Assembly: GCA_027257055.1 (NCBI GenBank) | Contig: JAPVLO010000622.1 | Location: forward strand, 1 to 64,000 | Source: Cephalopachus bancanus | Taxonomy: Eukaryota; Chordata; Mammalia; Primates; Tarsiidae | Reading direction: 5' to 3' | Length of the DNA: 64,000 nucleotides | Shown: one piece after another, positions 44,631 through 56,555 of the stretch | How the letters are laid out: each line of letters starts with the position of its first letter | Numbering within the stretch: the stretch's first letter is position 1 | Made by a program: the position numbers and the translations under genes | Notes under the pieces: generated by a model | Seen by the model: the letters and a program-made list of their open reading frames with translations, nothing else | Told to the model about the DNA's origin: nothing | Database searches by the model: none

Positions 44631-45295
44631 ACGATTATTATCGTCATTATCATCTTTGGAGCGGGGTCTGGCGAGGCGGGCCCGGCGGGTCTCGAACCCG
44701 CGGCCTCCCCAGGGCGGACGGCCGGCTTTCACCCCGCCCGGCGCGGTCTTGTTGTTATGAGCCGCGATGCCCGTCACGATGGCGCCCGAGGCGGGCCTGC
44801 CTCTGGGTCACGCCTGGGTTGTTATATTACTGTCGTCATATTGTTGTCCCCGCCTCTGCCCCCGCTCGGCTCCCTCCTCCTCCTCCCGGGCCCGCCCCGA
44901 CCCTGGCATCCGCGGCGCCGGTCCGGTCCGGGTCCAAACAGCCTCCGCCGCGGTGAGCTCCCCCCGCCCCGACCCCGCCAGGGCCACCCCGCCGGGACTC
45001 TTATCGCAGAGGGAGGCTTTTCCAGGCACCCGCCGGCCACAAGGGCGGGACGGCGCCCGGGGACTTTGACCGTGGAGGGGGGACTGGCTCGCCACCGGGA
45101 GCCGGACCCGAGAGGGGGTCTCTGTGTGGAGAGGGAGGGCTTGATGGGACAGGGAGACTCTTACGGCAGAGGGGGGACGTCGCGGCGCGGGGGGTGGAAG
45201 GAGAGGGCGACTTTGAGACTCTACTTTAGGACTCTTACGGCGAGGGGGGGTTTCGCGCGGGGGCCCGGGAGGGGTCTCGGACCGGGGACTCTGGC
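44631..45295. repeat. GC-rich module, copy 1
   Basis: It runs from TACGATTATTATCGTCATTA through CTTTGGAGCGGGGTCTGGCG, ATGAGCCGCGATGCCCGTCA and CAAACAGCCTCCGCCGCGGT to a G-rich GGGACTCTTA-type tail. The same module appears at 48045-48760 with small indels. The two are 3.4 kb apart inside the SINE/ATT satellite. I see no supported gene in it. Confidence 0.85.
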
Positions 45296-46873
45296 AGTTT
45301 TCATTATTATTATTATTATTATTATTTTGTGTTGGGGTCTCGCTCCGTGGCCCGGGCGGGTCTCGAACCCCTGGACTCGGGCAACTTTTCATTATTATTG
45401 TTATTATTATTATTATTATTATTATTTTGTGTTGGGGTCTCGCTCCGTGGCCCGGGCGCGTCTCGAACCCTGGACTCGGGCAGTTTTTCATCATTATTGT
45501 TGTTATTATTATTATTGTTATTATTATTATTATTTTGTGTTGGGGTCTCGCTCCGTGGCCCGGGCGGGTCTCGAACCCTGGACTCGGGCAGTTTTTCATC
45601 ATTATTGTTGTTATTATTATTATATTATTATTATTATTTTGTGTTGGGGTCTCGCTCCGTGGCCCGGGCGGGTCTCGAACCCCTGGACTCGGGCAACTTT
45701 TCATTATTATTGTTATTATTATTATTATTATTATTTTTGTGTTGGGGTCTCGCTCTGTGGCCCGGGCGGGTCTCGAACCCCTGGACTCGGGCAGCTTTTT
45801 ATTATTACTATTATTATTTACTATTATTTTGTGTTGGGGTCTCGCTCCGTGGCCCGGGCGGGTCTCGAACCCCTGGACTTGGGCAACTTTTCATTATTAT
45901 TGTTATTATTATTATTATTATTATTATTTTGTGTTGGGGTCTCGCTCCGTGGCCCGGGCGGGTCTCGAACCCTGGACTTGAGCAACTTTTCATTATTATT
46001 GTTGTTATTATTATTATTATTATTTTGTGTTGGGATTTCGCTCTGTGGCCCGGGCGGGTCTCGAACCCCTGGACTCGGGCAGTTTTTCATCATTATTGTT
46101 ATTATTATTATTATTATTATTATTTTGTGTTGGGGTCTCGCTCCGTGGCCCGGGCGGGTCTCGAACCCCTGGACTCGGGCAGTTTTTCATCATTATTGTT
46201 GTTATTATTATTATTATTATTATTTTGTGTTGGGGTCTCGCTCCGTGGCCCGGGCGCGTCTCGAACCCTGGACTCGGGCAGTTTTTCATCATTATTGTTT
46301 TATTATTATTATTGTTATTATTATTATTATTTTGTGTTGGGGTCTCGCTCCGTGGCCCGGGCGCGTCTCGAACCCCCGGAGTCGGGCAGTTTTTCATCAT
46401 TATTGTTATTATTATTATTATTATTATATTTTGTGTTGGGGTCTCGCTCCGTGGCCCGGGCGGGTCTCGAACCCCTGGACTCGGCAGTTTTTCATCATTA
46501 TTGTTATTATTATTATTATTATTATTATTTTGTGTTGGGTCTCGCTCCGTGGCCCGGGCGCGGGCTCGAACCCCTGGACTCGGGCAGTTTTTCATCATTA
46601 TTGTTGTTTTTATTATTATTTTTTTTATTATTATTTTGTGTTGGGGTCTCGCTCCGTGGCCCGGGCGGGTCTCGAACCCTGGACTCGGGCAGTTTTTCAT
46701 CATTATTGTTGTTATTATTATTATTATTATTTTGTGTTGGGGTCTCGCTCCGTGGCCCGGGCGGTCTCGAACCCTGGACTCGGGCAACTTTTCATTATTA
46801 TTATTATTATTATATATTTTGTGTTGGGGTCTCGCTCCGTGGCCCGGGCGGTCTCGAACCCCCGGACTCGGGC

Positions 46874-46910
<37 letters not shown>

Positions 46911-48044
46911 TTGTTTGGGGTCTCGCTCCGTGGCCCGGCGGGTCTCGAACCCTGGACTCGGGCAGTTTTTCATCATTATTGTTATTATTGTTATTATTAT
47001 TATTATTATTTTGTGTTGGGGTCTCGCTCCGTGGCCCGGGCAGTCTCGAACCCTGGACTCGGGCAGTTTTTCATCATTATTGTTATTATTATTATTATTA
47101 TTATTTTGTGTTGGGGTCTCGCTCCGTGGCCCGGCGGGTCTCGAACCCTGGACTCGGGCAGTTTTTCATCATTATTGTTATTATTGTTATTATTATTATT
47201 TGTGTTGGGGTCTCGCTCCGTGGCCCGGGCGGGTCTCGAACCCTGGACTCGGGCAGTTTTTCATCATTATTGTTATTATTATTGTTATTATTATTATTAT
47301 TTGTGTTGGGGTCTCGCTCCGTGGCCCGGGCGGGGCTCGAACCCTGGACTCGGGTAATTTTCAATATTATTTTATTATTATTATTATTATTATTTTGTGT
47401 TGGGGTCTCGCTCCGTGGCCCGGGCGGGTCTCGAGCCCCGGACTCGGGCAGTTTTCATCATTATTGTTATTATTGTTATTATTATTATTTTGTGTTGGGG
47501 TCTCGCTCCGTGGCCCGGGCGGGTCTCGAACCCTGGACTCGGGCAGTTTTTCATCATTATTGTTTTTTTATTATTATTATTATTATTTTGTGTTGGGGTC
47601 TCGCTCCGTGGCCCGGGCGGGTCTCGAACCCTGGACTCGGGCAGTTTTTCATCATTATTGTTATTATTATTATTATTATTATTTTGTGTTGGGGTCTCGC
47701 TCCGTGGCCCGGCGGTCTCGAACCCTGGACTCGGGCAGTTTTTCATCATTATTGTTATTATTATTGTTATTATTATTATTATTTGTGTTGGGGTCTCGCT
47801 CCGTGGCCCGGGCGGGTCTCGAACCCTGGACTCGCGCAGTTTTTCAATATTATTGTTATTATTATTATTATTATTATTTTGTGTTGGGGGTCTCGCTCCG
47901 TGGCCCGGGCGGGTCTCGAACCCTGGACTCGGGCAGTTTTTCATCATTATTGTTATTATTATTATTATTATTTTGTGTTGGGGTCTCGCTCCGTGGCCCG
48001 GGCGGGTCTCGAACCCTGGACTCGGGCAGTTTTTCATCATTCTT
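45296..48044 (-). repeat. SINE-core / ATT satellite, reverse part 2
   Basis: The units are the same as at 41336-44630. Many carry CTCGAACCCTGG where earlier ones have CTCGAACCCCTGG, and other one-base losses in G or C runs. Confidence 0.9.
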
Positions 48045-48935
48045 ACGATTATTATCGTCATTATCATCTTTGGAGCGGGGTCTGGCGAGGCGGGCCCGGC
48101 GGGTCTCGAACCCGCGGCCTCCCCAGGGCCGGACCGGCCGGGCCGGGCCACCCCGCCCGGCGCGGTCGTGGTTGTTATGAGCCGCGATGCCCGTCACGAT
48201 GGCGCCCGAGGCGGGGCCTGGCTCTGTGGGTCACGCCTGGGTTGTTATTATTACTGTCGTCACTATTGTTGTCCCCGCCCGCCGCCCCCGCTCGGCTCCC
48301 TCCTCCTCCTCCCGGGCCCGCCCCGACCCTGGCATCCGGCGGCGCCGGTCCGGTCCGGGTCCAAACAGCCTCCGCCGCGGTGAGCTCCCCCCGCCCCGAC
48401 CCCGCCAGGGACCCCCCCGGGGACTCTTATCGCAGAGGGGAGGCTTTTCCAGGCACCCGCCGGCCACAAGGGCGGGACGGCGCCGCGGGGACTTTGACCG
48501 TGGAGGGGGGACTGGCTCGTCCACCGGGGAGCCGGACCCGAGAGGGGGTCTCTGGCGGGAGAGGGAGGGCTTGATGGGACAGGGAGACTCTTACGGCAGA
48601 GGGGGGACGTCGCGGCGCGGGGGGTGGGGAGAGGAGAGGAGCGACTTGGAGACTCTGACTTTCGGGGGGGAGGGACTCTTACGGCGAAGGGGGGGTTTCG
48701 CCGCGGAGGGGGGACTTCCCGTGGAGGGGTCTTGACGGGACACGGGGACTCTTAGAGCGGAGGGGGGACTCCTCGTGGCGGGGGGACTATTATTTTCTCT
48801 GGGAGACCCCTCCCCGGGTGGGAGGGGCCGAGCGGGTCGGGGTCGCCCCTCTCCTGTAAGAGTCCCCCATGCTGCGAGATCCCCCTCTGCGGTAAGAGTC
48901 CCCGCTCCGACCGCTTGGTTTGTCTCCAGGCATCG
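48045..48935. repeat. GC-rich module, copy 2, with G-rich tail
   Basis: It matches 44631-45295 over most of its length and then extends into GGGACTCTTACGGCGAAGGG-type G-rich minisatellite sequence to about 48900. Confidence 0.85.
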
Positions 48936-50020
48936 TTATTGTTATTATTACTGTTGTTGTTGTTGTTGTGATTATTTGTGGAGGTGGGGTCTGGCTCTGT
49001 GGCCCCGGCGGGTCTCGAACTCCCGGCCTCGAGCCGTCCTCCGGCCTCCCTGCTAGCCGGGACCAGAGGCGAGCGCCACCATGCCTGACTTATTATTATT
49101 ATTGCTATTGTTATTGTTGTTATTATTATTATTATTATTTGTGGAGATGGGGTCTGGCTGTGGCCCAGGCGGGTCTCGAACTCTTGGCCTCTAGCGATCC
49201 TCCCGCCTCGGTCTCCCTAGTAGCCGGGACGAGCGCCACCACGCCTGGCTTATTATTATTATTGTTATTGTTATTATTGTTGTTGTTATTATTATTATTT
49301 GCGGAGGTAGGGTCTGGCTACGTGGCCCAGGCGGGTCTCGAACTCCCGGCCTCAACCAAACTCCCCGCCTCAGCCTCCCCAGGAGCCGGGACGACAGGCG
49401 AGCGCCACCATGCCTGGCTCATTATTATTATTATTACTGTTATTGTTATTATTGTTGTTGTTATTATTATTGTTTGTGGAGGTAGGGTCTGGCTCTGTGG
49501 CCCTGGCGGGTCTCGAACTCTCGGCCTCATCCAATCCCCCCGCCTTGGCCTCCCCGGTAGCCGGCACGAGCGCCGCTCTGCCTGCCTTATTATTATTATT
49601 GTTGTTGTTGTTGTTGTTATGATGATTTGTGGAGACGGGGTCTGGCTGCGTGGCCCCGGCGGGCCTCGAACTCGTGGCGCCAACCGATCCTCCCGCCTCA
49701 GCCTCCCTACTAGCCGGGACCAGAGGCGAGCGCCACCATGCCTGCCTTAGTATTACTGTTATTGTTATTATTGTTGTGGCTGTTGTTGTTATTATTTGCG
49801 GAGACGGGGTCTGGCTCTGTGGCCCCGGCGGGCCTCGAACTCGCGGCCTGCACCGATCCTCCCGCCTCGGCCTCCCCAGTCGCCGGCACGAGCGCCACCA
49901 GGCCTGCCTTATTGTTATTATTATGGTTGTTGTTGTTGTTGTTGTTATTATTTGGAGAGGCGGGGTCTGGCCGAGCGGGCCCGGCGGGTCTCGAACTCGC
50001 GGCCTCGGAGGACGCCCCCC
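48936..50020 (-). repeat. SINE right-arm / ATT-GTT satellite, ~160-bp unit
   Basis: Each unit has GTGGAGGTGGGGTCTGGCTC, CCGGCGGGTCTCGAACTC, CCTCCCTAGTAGCCGGGAC, GAGCGCCACCATGCCTG and a mixed (ATT)(GTT) run. Seven copies begin near 48977, 49140 and then every ~160 bp. This is a second SINE-derived satellite using a different part of the element. Confidence 0.9.
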
Positions 50021-50079
50021 CTCCCCCCCCCGCCCAGCCCGGCTCCCCGCGTCTCCGTGGGCGACAGTTTGGCGGGAAA

Positions 50080-52250
50080 GTACTTTTCTCTAATTATTTT
50101 CACCTTATCGACTTAATTGGGGCGAATCAGTCAAATGAGGGCGAGAAGTTAATTTGCTTAATTTTAAGCTCATTAACTTAATTTGGTTGAATAAGTTAAA
50201 TGAAGGCCATCGTCTAATTAGTTATTTAAATCCGATGCATCGAGTTTGGTTTAATCCATTAAATTCACGTCAAACTCACCTGATTTCATCATTTTAATCT
50301 AATTAAGGAAATTTGGCTTAATAAGTTAACTGAATATTAATTTCACTATTTTAATCTAATTAGATTTTGTTGAATAGACTAAATTTATGTCATATTATAA
50401 TAATTTCATCATTTTATTCTAATTAATTAAATTTGGTTTCATAAATTAATTTACTTTCATATTAATTTCACTATTTTAATCTAATGAATTCGATTTTGTT
50501 GAAGACTAAATTAATGTCATATTATAATAATTTCATCATTTTATTCTAATTGATTAAATTTGGTTTCATAAATTAATTTACTTTCATATTGATTTCACTA
50601 TTTTAATCTAATGAATTAGATTTTGTTGAATGGACTAAATTAATGTCATATTATAAAATTTCATCATTTTATTCTAATTAATTAAATTTGGTTTCAAAAT
50701 TAATTACTTTCATATTATTTCACTATTTTAATCTAATAATTAGATTTTGTTGAATAGACTAAATTTATGTCATATTATAATAATTTCATTATTTTATTCT
50801 AATGAATTAAATTTGGTTTCATAAATTAATTTACTTTATATTAATTTCACTATTTTAATCTAATTGAATTAGATTTTGTTGAATAGGACTAAATTAATGT
50901 CATATTATAATAATTTCATCATTTTATTCTTAATTAAATTTGGTTTCATAAATTAATTTACTTTCATATTAATTTAACTATTTTAATCTAATTAATTAGA
51001 TTTTGCTGACTAGACTAAATTAATGTCATATTATAATAATTTCATTATTTTATTCTAATGAATTAAATTTGGTTTCATAAATTAATTTACTTTCATATTG
51101 ATTTCATTATTTTAATCTAATGAATTAGATTTTGTTGAATAGACTAAATTAATGCCATATTATAATAATTTCATTATTTTATTCTAATGATTAAATTTGG
51201 TTTCATAAATTAATTTACTTTCATATTAATTTCACTATTTAATCTAATTAATTAGATTTTGTTGAGTAGACTAAGTTAATGTCGTATTATAATAACTTCA
51301 TTATTTTATTCTAATTGATTAAATTTGGTTTCATAAATTAATTTACTTTCATATTGATTTCACTATTTTAATCTAATGAATTAGATTTTGTTGAATAGAC
51401 TAAATTAATGTCATATTATAATAATTTCATTATTTTATTCTAATTAAATTTGGTTTCATAAATTAATTACTTTCATATTAATTTCACTATTTTAATCTAA
51501 TTAATTAGATTTTGTTGATAGACTAAATTAATGTCATATTATAATAATTTCATTATTTTATTCTAATGAATTAAATTTGGTTTCATAAATTAATTACTTT
51601 CATATTGATTTCACTATTTTAATCTAATGAATTAGATTTTGTTGAATAAACTAAATGAATTTCCTATTATAATAATTTCATTATTTTATTCTTATTAAAT
51701 TTGGTTTCATAAATTAATTTACTTTAATATTAATTTAACTATTTTAATCTAATTAGTTAGATTTTGCTGACTAGACTAAATTAATGTCCATATTATAATA
51801 ATTTCATTATTTTATTCTAATGAATTAAATTTGGTTTCATAATTAATGTACTTTCATTATGATTTCATTATTTTAATCTAATGAATTAGATTTTGCTGAA
51901 TAGACTAAATTCATGCCATATTATAATAATTTCATTATTTTATTCTAATGAATTAAATTTGGTTTCATACATTAATTGACTTTCATATTAATTTCACTAT
52001 TTCAATCTAATTAATTAGATTTTGTTGAGTAGACTAAGTTAATATCATATTATAATAACTTCATTATTTTATTCTAATGGATTAAATTTGGTTTCATAAA
52101 TTAATTTACTTTCATATTGATTTCACTACTTTAATCTAATGAATTAAATTTTGTTGAACAAACTAAATGAGTTTCCTATGATTATAATTTCATTATTACT
52201 CTTAAAAGGGGTTCTAAATTATTTACTTTTTTTTACATTTACATTCATTG
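50080..52250. repeat. AT-rich satellite, ~126-bp unit
   Basis: The unit contains TTTCACTATTTTAATCTAAT, TTAGATTTTGTTGAATAGAC, TAAATTAATGTCATATTATA, ATAATTTCATTATTTTATTC and AAATTTGGTTTCATAAATTA. The marker CACTATTTT recurs at 50344, 50469 and 50596. About 17 copies are present. Composition changes abruptly from the GC-rich flanks. Confidence 0.9.
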
Positions 52251-53184
52251 TAGTTTTCTATGATATTAATTCATATTTATTTTCATCTTTTTTTAATGAA
52301 AATTTGGTTTCATAAATAATTCTTCTTTGATTTATTATAACTTGAATTGATTTAATAGACAAAAAGCCAATAAATCAATTATTGTAACGGATTATTTGGT
52401 TTACTTAATTGACTCATGTAATTTAATGCACAGTAATTAGATTGTAGAGACAGTAATGGTTTATAAAACTCATTATTAATCTATGGATTAAGTTGGTTTC
52501 ATAATTAATTTACTTTAATTGATTTCACATTTTAATAATGAATTAAATGTGAACAATAAATATTTCTGGATTATGATCATATTTTAGTCAAAAAGTTCAA
52601 ATTCACGAATTCAACAGATCAAGTATTTTCACCAAAGAGATTGCTCAACACGAAACATTTCGAGAGTATAACAGAGTTCACGGATGAGACATCAGGCATA
52701 GGAAAAAAAAAAGGCAAGGGGCCGTAAGCACCAATGAATCGAATCATTGTAACGTGATTCGCGTCCCTTAATTTGCTGTAATCAATGGACGTAATAATTT
52801 AATGGTTTTAACCGATTAAATTTGGTCTAATAAATTAATTTCACTTAATAGTCATTTAATATGAATAATCAGTTTTTCGGATTTGACTATTTCAGTCGAA
52901 TTCATCCCACGGATTCGGCTTCCTTCACCCGAGGCCTCCCCTTCGCGGGTTCGAGGTCACCGGCGGGAAACGGCGGGGGGGGGGGGGAAAAACGCCCCCA
53001 AACCCCCCAAAACGGGCCCGGCCGGGTCCCCGGCGACGTTTTTGGGGCCGAGAGCCGCGTTTTGGGGTTTTTTGGGGTTTTTTTTTTTCTTTTTTTTTTT
53101 GGAGGCGGAAAGACCCGGTCGGGCGAGAAAACGGGGGGAAAAAAGGAAAAAAGAAAAATAATGAGGAAAGGGGGCGGGGGGGGC
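52251..53184. other. AT-rich single-copy DNA changing to G-rich DNA, no gene supported
   Basis: Up to about 52890 this is AT-rich with TTAATT motifs. It then becomes CpG-rich (52905-53060) and G/T- and A-rich. A long frame that begins at 52861 runs on into the CAGAGA array. I do not accept it as a gene. Confidence 0.5.
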
Positions 53185-55660
53185 GGCCCGCAGAGACAGA
53201 GACGGAGAGACAGAGACGGGGAGACAGAGACGGGGAGACAGAGACGGGGAGACACAGGCGGAGACAGAGACGCGGAGACAGAGACGGAGACAGAGACGGG
53301 GAGACAGAGGCGGGGAGACAGAGGCAGAGACAGAAACGGAGAGACAGAGACGGGGAGACAGAGGCGAGGAGACAGAGGCGAGGAGACAGAGATGGAGACA
53401 GAGATGGAGAGAGGCAGAGAGACACTGAGACAGAGAAAGACAGAGACAGGGGGAGACACAGACAGAGACAGAGAGACAGAGACAGAGAGAGGCAGAGAGA
53501 CACCGAGACAGAGAGACACAGAGACAAGAGAGACACAGAGACAGAGAGAGATGGAGACAGAGACAGAGAGGCAGAGACAAAGAGAAGGGACAGAGACAGA
53601 GACAGAGAGAGACAGAGGGAGACAGAAACAGAGACAGAGACACAGAGAGAGACAGAGACAGAGGGAGACAGAAACAGAGACAGAGACAGAGACACAGAGA
53701 GAGACAGAGACAGAGGGAGACAGAGACAGAAACAGAGACAAAGACAGAGAGACAGAGGCAGAGAGACACCGAGACAGAGAGACACAGAGACAAGAGAGAC
53801 ACAGAGACAGAGAGAGACAGAGGGAGACAGAAACAGAGACAGAGACAGAGACAGAGAGGCAGAGACAGAGGGAGACAGAGACAGACATAGAGACAGAGAC
53901 AGAGACACACAGAGAGAGACAGAGACAGAAGGAGACGGAGACAGAAACAGAGACAGAGACGGAGACAGAGGCAGAAAAAGTGGGAGACAGAGACAGAGAC
54001 ACAGAGACCGAGGGAGACAGAGACAGAGGGAGACGGAGACAGAAACAGAGACAGACAGAGCGACAGAGACAGGGGGAGACAGACAGACACAGAGAAACAG
54101 AGACTGAGGGAGACAGAGACCGAAACAGAGACAGAGACAGAGAGACAGAGACAGAGGGAGACAAAGAGACACAGAGAAACAGAGACCAAGAAAGACAGAG
54201 GGAGACAGACACAGAAAGAGATAGAGAGAGACCGAGACAGAGACAGAGGAAGACAGAGAAAGAGAGACAGAGACAGAGACAAACAGAGACAGAGAAGCAG
54301 AGAGACAGAGACAGAGAGAAACAAAGGGAGACAGAGACACACAGAGAAATAGAGACAGAGACAGAGAGAGACACAGAGACAGAGACAAAGGGAAACAGAG
54401 AGACACAGAGACTGACACAGAAAAAGGCAGAGAGACAGAGAGACAAGCAGAGACAGAGACAAAGGGAGAGACAGAGAAAGAAACAGAGACAGAGAGAGAC
54501 AGAGAGACAGAGAGACAGAGGGACAGAGAGTGAGGGAGACCGAGGTAGCCCGAGATGGGGGAGAGAGAGGGGCAGAGACACAGAGACACGCAGAGACAGA
54601 CACAGAGACAGAGATGCAGAGAGATGCAGAGACAGAGACAGAGAGACAGAGACACAGAGACAGAGACACAGAGACAGAGACACACAGACAGAGACAGAGA
54701 CAGAGACACAGAGACAGAGACACAGAGAGACGCAGAAAGACACAGAGACAGAGACAGAGACCCGCAGAGACAGAGACAGAGACAGAGTCACAGAGACAGA
54801 GACACAGAGAGACACAGAGACAGAGACACAGAGACAGAGACACAGAGACAGAGTCACAGAGACAGAGACACAGAGACAGAGACAGAAACAGAGACAGAGA
54901 CACAGAGACAGAGACAGAGACCCACAGAGACAGAGACAGAGTCACAGAGACAGAGACACAGAGAGATGCAGAGACAGAGACACAGAGACAGAGACACAGA
55001 GAGACGCAGAAAGACACAGAGACAGAGACAGAGACCCGCAGAGACAGAGACAGAGACAGAGTCACAGAGACAGAGACACAGAGAGACACAGAGACAGAGA
55101 CACAGAGACAGAGACACAGAGACAGAGACACAGAGAGACACAGAGACAGAGACAGAGTCACAGAGACAGAGACACAGAGACAGAGACAGAAACAGAGACA
55201 GAGACACAGAGACAGAGACAGAGACCCACAGAGACAGAGACAGAGTCACAGAGACAGAGACACAGAGAGATGCAGAGACAGAGACACAGAGACAGAGACA
55301 CAGAGAGACGCAGAAAGACACAGAGACAGAGACAGAGACCCGCAGAGACAGAGACAGAGACAGAGTCACAGAGACAGAGACACAGAGAGACACAGAGACA
55401 GAGACACAGAGACAGAGACACAGAGACAGAGACACAGAGAGACACAGAGACAGAGACAGAGTCACAGAGACAGAGACACAGAGACAGAGACAGAAACAGA
55501 GACAGAGACACAGAGACAGAGACAGAGACCCACAGAGACAGAGACAGAGTCACAGAGACAGAGACACAGAGAGATGCAGAGACAGAGACACAGAGACAGA
55601 GACAGAAACAGAGACAGAGACACAGAGACAGCCCGGGGCACAGAGACAGAGACAGAGACA
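53185..55660. repeat. CAGAGA purine-rich array, ~2.5 kb
   Basis: GACAGAGACAGAGACACAGA-type repeats run almost without T on the plus strand. Longer repetition is visible after 54.6 kb, where blocks with GACCCGCAGAGACAGAGAC and GAGAGATGCAGAGACAGAGA recur about every 305-310 bp. Arg/Asp/Glu/Thr/Gln frames on plus and Ser/Leu/Cys/Val frames on minus are products of the repeat. Confidence 0.95.
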
Positions 55661-55669
55661 CAGACCGGG

Positions 55670-55784
55670 AGAGACGCGGTGGGGAGGGCAGGGTCTGGGG
55701 GGGCCAGCGGGGGTCTCTGGCCCAGCCCCTCCCTCACGTGCCCTGAGCCTCCCACCCCCGCCCGCCTGGCCGCCCCCCCAGCCA
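55670..55784. other. GC-rich spacer
   Basis: GGTGGGGAGGGCAGGGTCTG and following C-rich text form a short non-repeated spacer, possibly the upstream side of the PLCXD1 CpG-rich region. Confidence 0.4.
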
Positions 55785-56200
55785 CCCCTTCACTCATTCA
55801 TTCATTCCCTCACGCACTCATTCATTCATTCACTCCACGCATCCTTCCATCCATCCATCCGGCAATCAAGCCATCCTTGCTGCCCCCACCCATCCCTCCT
55901 TCCTTCCACGTAGGCACCCGCTCATTCATTCATTCATTCACTCACTCATTCCCTCATTCACTCATTCCCTCACTCATTCCCTCACGCACTCATTCATTCA
56001 TTCATTCACTCCACCCATCCTTCCATCCATCCGTCCGGCAATCAAGCCATCCTTGCCGCCCCGGCCTGTCCGTCCTTCCTTCCCTGTAGGCACCCACTCA
56101 TTCATTCATTCATTCACTCACTCGTTCCCTCCCTCCCCCACTCCGCCGATCCATCTACCCCCGACCCACCCACCCACCCCTCCACCCGCACCCGCCCGCC
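55785..56200. repeat. CATT/CCAT tetranucleotide-rich tandem pair
   Basis: Two copies of a ~183-bp block each hold CATTCATTCATTC runs, CATCCTTCCATCCATCC and GGCAATCAAGCCATCCTTG (about 55840-55880 and 56030-56065). A C-rich CACCCACCC stretch follows. Confidence 0.85.
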
Positions 56201-56247
56201 CACCCACCCGGCCATCGGTCCCAGCGCCCCCCGCCCTGTCTTTGCAG

Positions 56248-56344
56248 CTTCCCCGGCCTCCGGCGGCCCGAGCTTCGCAGGAGACCCGGACCCGCGGCGG
56301 GAGGAGACCCCTCGGGCCCTCGGAGACCCTCGCGGCGGATGGCG
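56248..56344 (+). CDS. Candidate PLCXD1 first coding exon (speculative)
   Basis: A good acceptor (pyrimidine-rich tract then TTTGCAG at 56241-56247) and a good donor (GGCG|GTGAGG at 56345) bound 97 nt. An ATG at 56339 followed by GCG would be the last two codons. Joined to the exon at 59491, which starts in phase 0, it would give Met-Ala-Ala-Ala-Pro and stay open. The sequence around is CpG-rich, fitting a 5' end. Against this, the human protein starts differently as far as I recall, and the exon could be untranslated or not exist. Confidence 0.35.
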
Positions 56345-56555
56345 GTGAGGACAGGACGCGGGGGCTCCCGGGCCGCGACCCCGGAGGCGCCGGGCTTTGT
56401 GTGTTTTTGGAGAGGGGGGTCCGGCGACGTGGGCCCGGCGGGTCTCGGCCTCCCGGCCCCCGCGGGCCTCTTGTGGGTCTGGGGGCTTCCGTGGGGGGCG
56501 GGAGCCTGGGGTGGGGCGGGGAGGGGAGGCCCGACTCGGGGAGATCCCACACCTC
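56345..56555. other. CpG-rich flank
   Basis: GC-rich, CpG-rich sequence includes a reversed SINE-like piece (GGGCCCGGCGGGTCTCGGCC). It may belong to a promoter-proximal island of PLCXD1. Confidence 0.4.

Noticed and set aside
39581..48044. tRNA genes, because GGTTCGAGACCC resembles a T-arm
   Set aside because: No acceptor stem, D-arm or anticodon arm is present. The motif is the SINE B-box.
44052..48574. Frames of about 1,100 codons rich in Ile, Leu and Tyr
   Set aside because: They translate ATT runs and SINE cores. The frames shift with each array indel and overlap each other.
52861..55746. 961-codon frame rich in Arg, Glu, Thr and Gln
   Set aside because: The CAGAGA repeat has almost no T and so lacks stops in several frames. 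All three minus frames are also long and open. No domain is visible.
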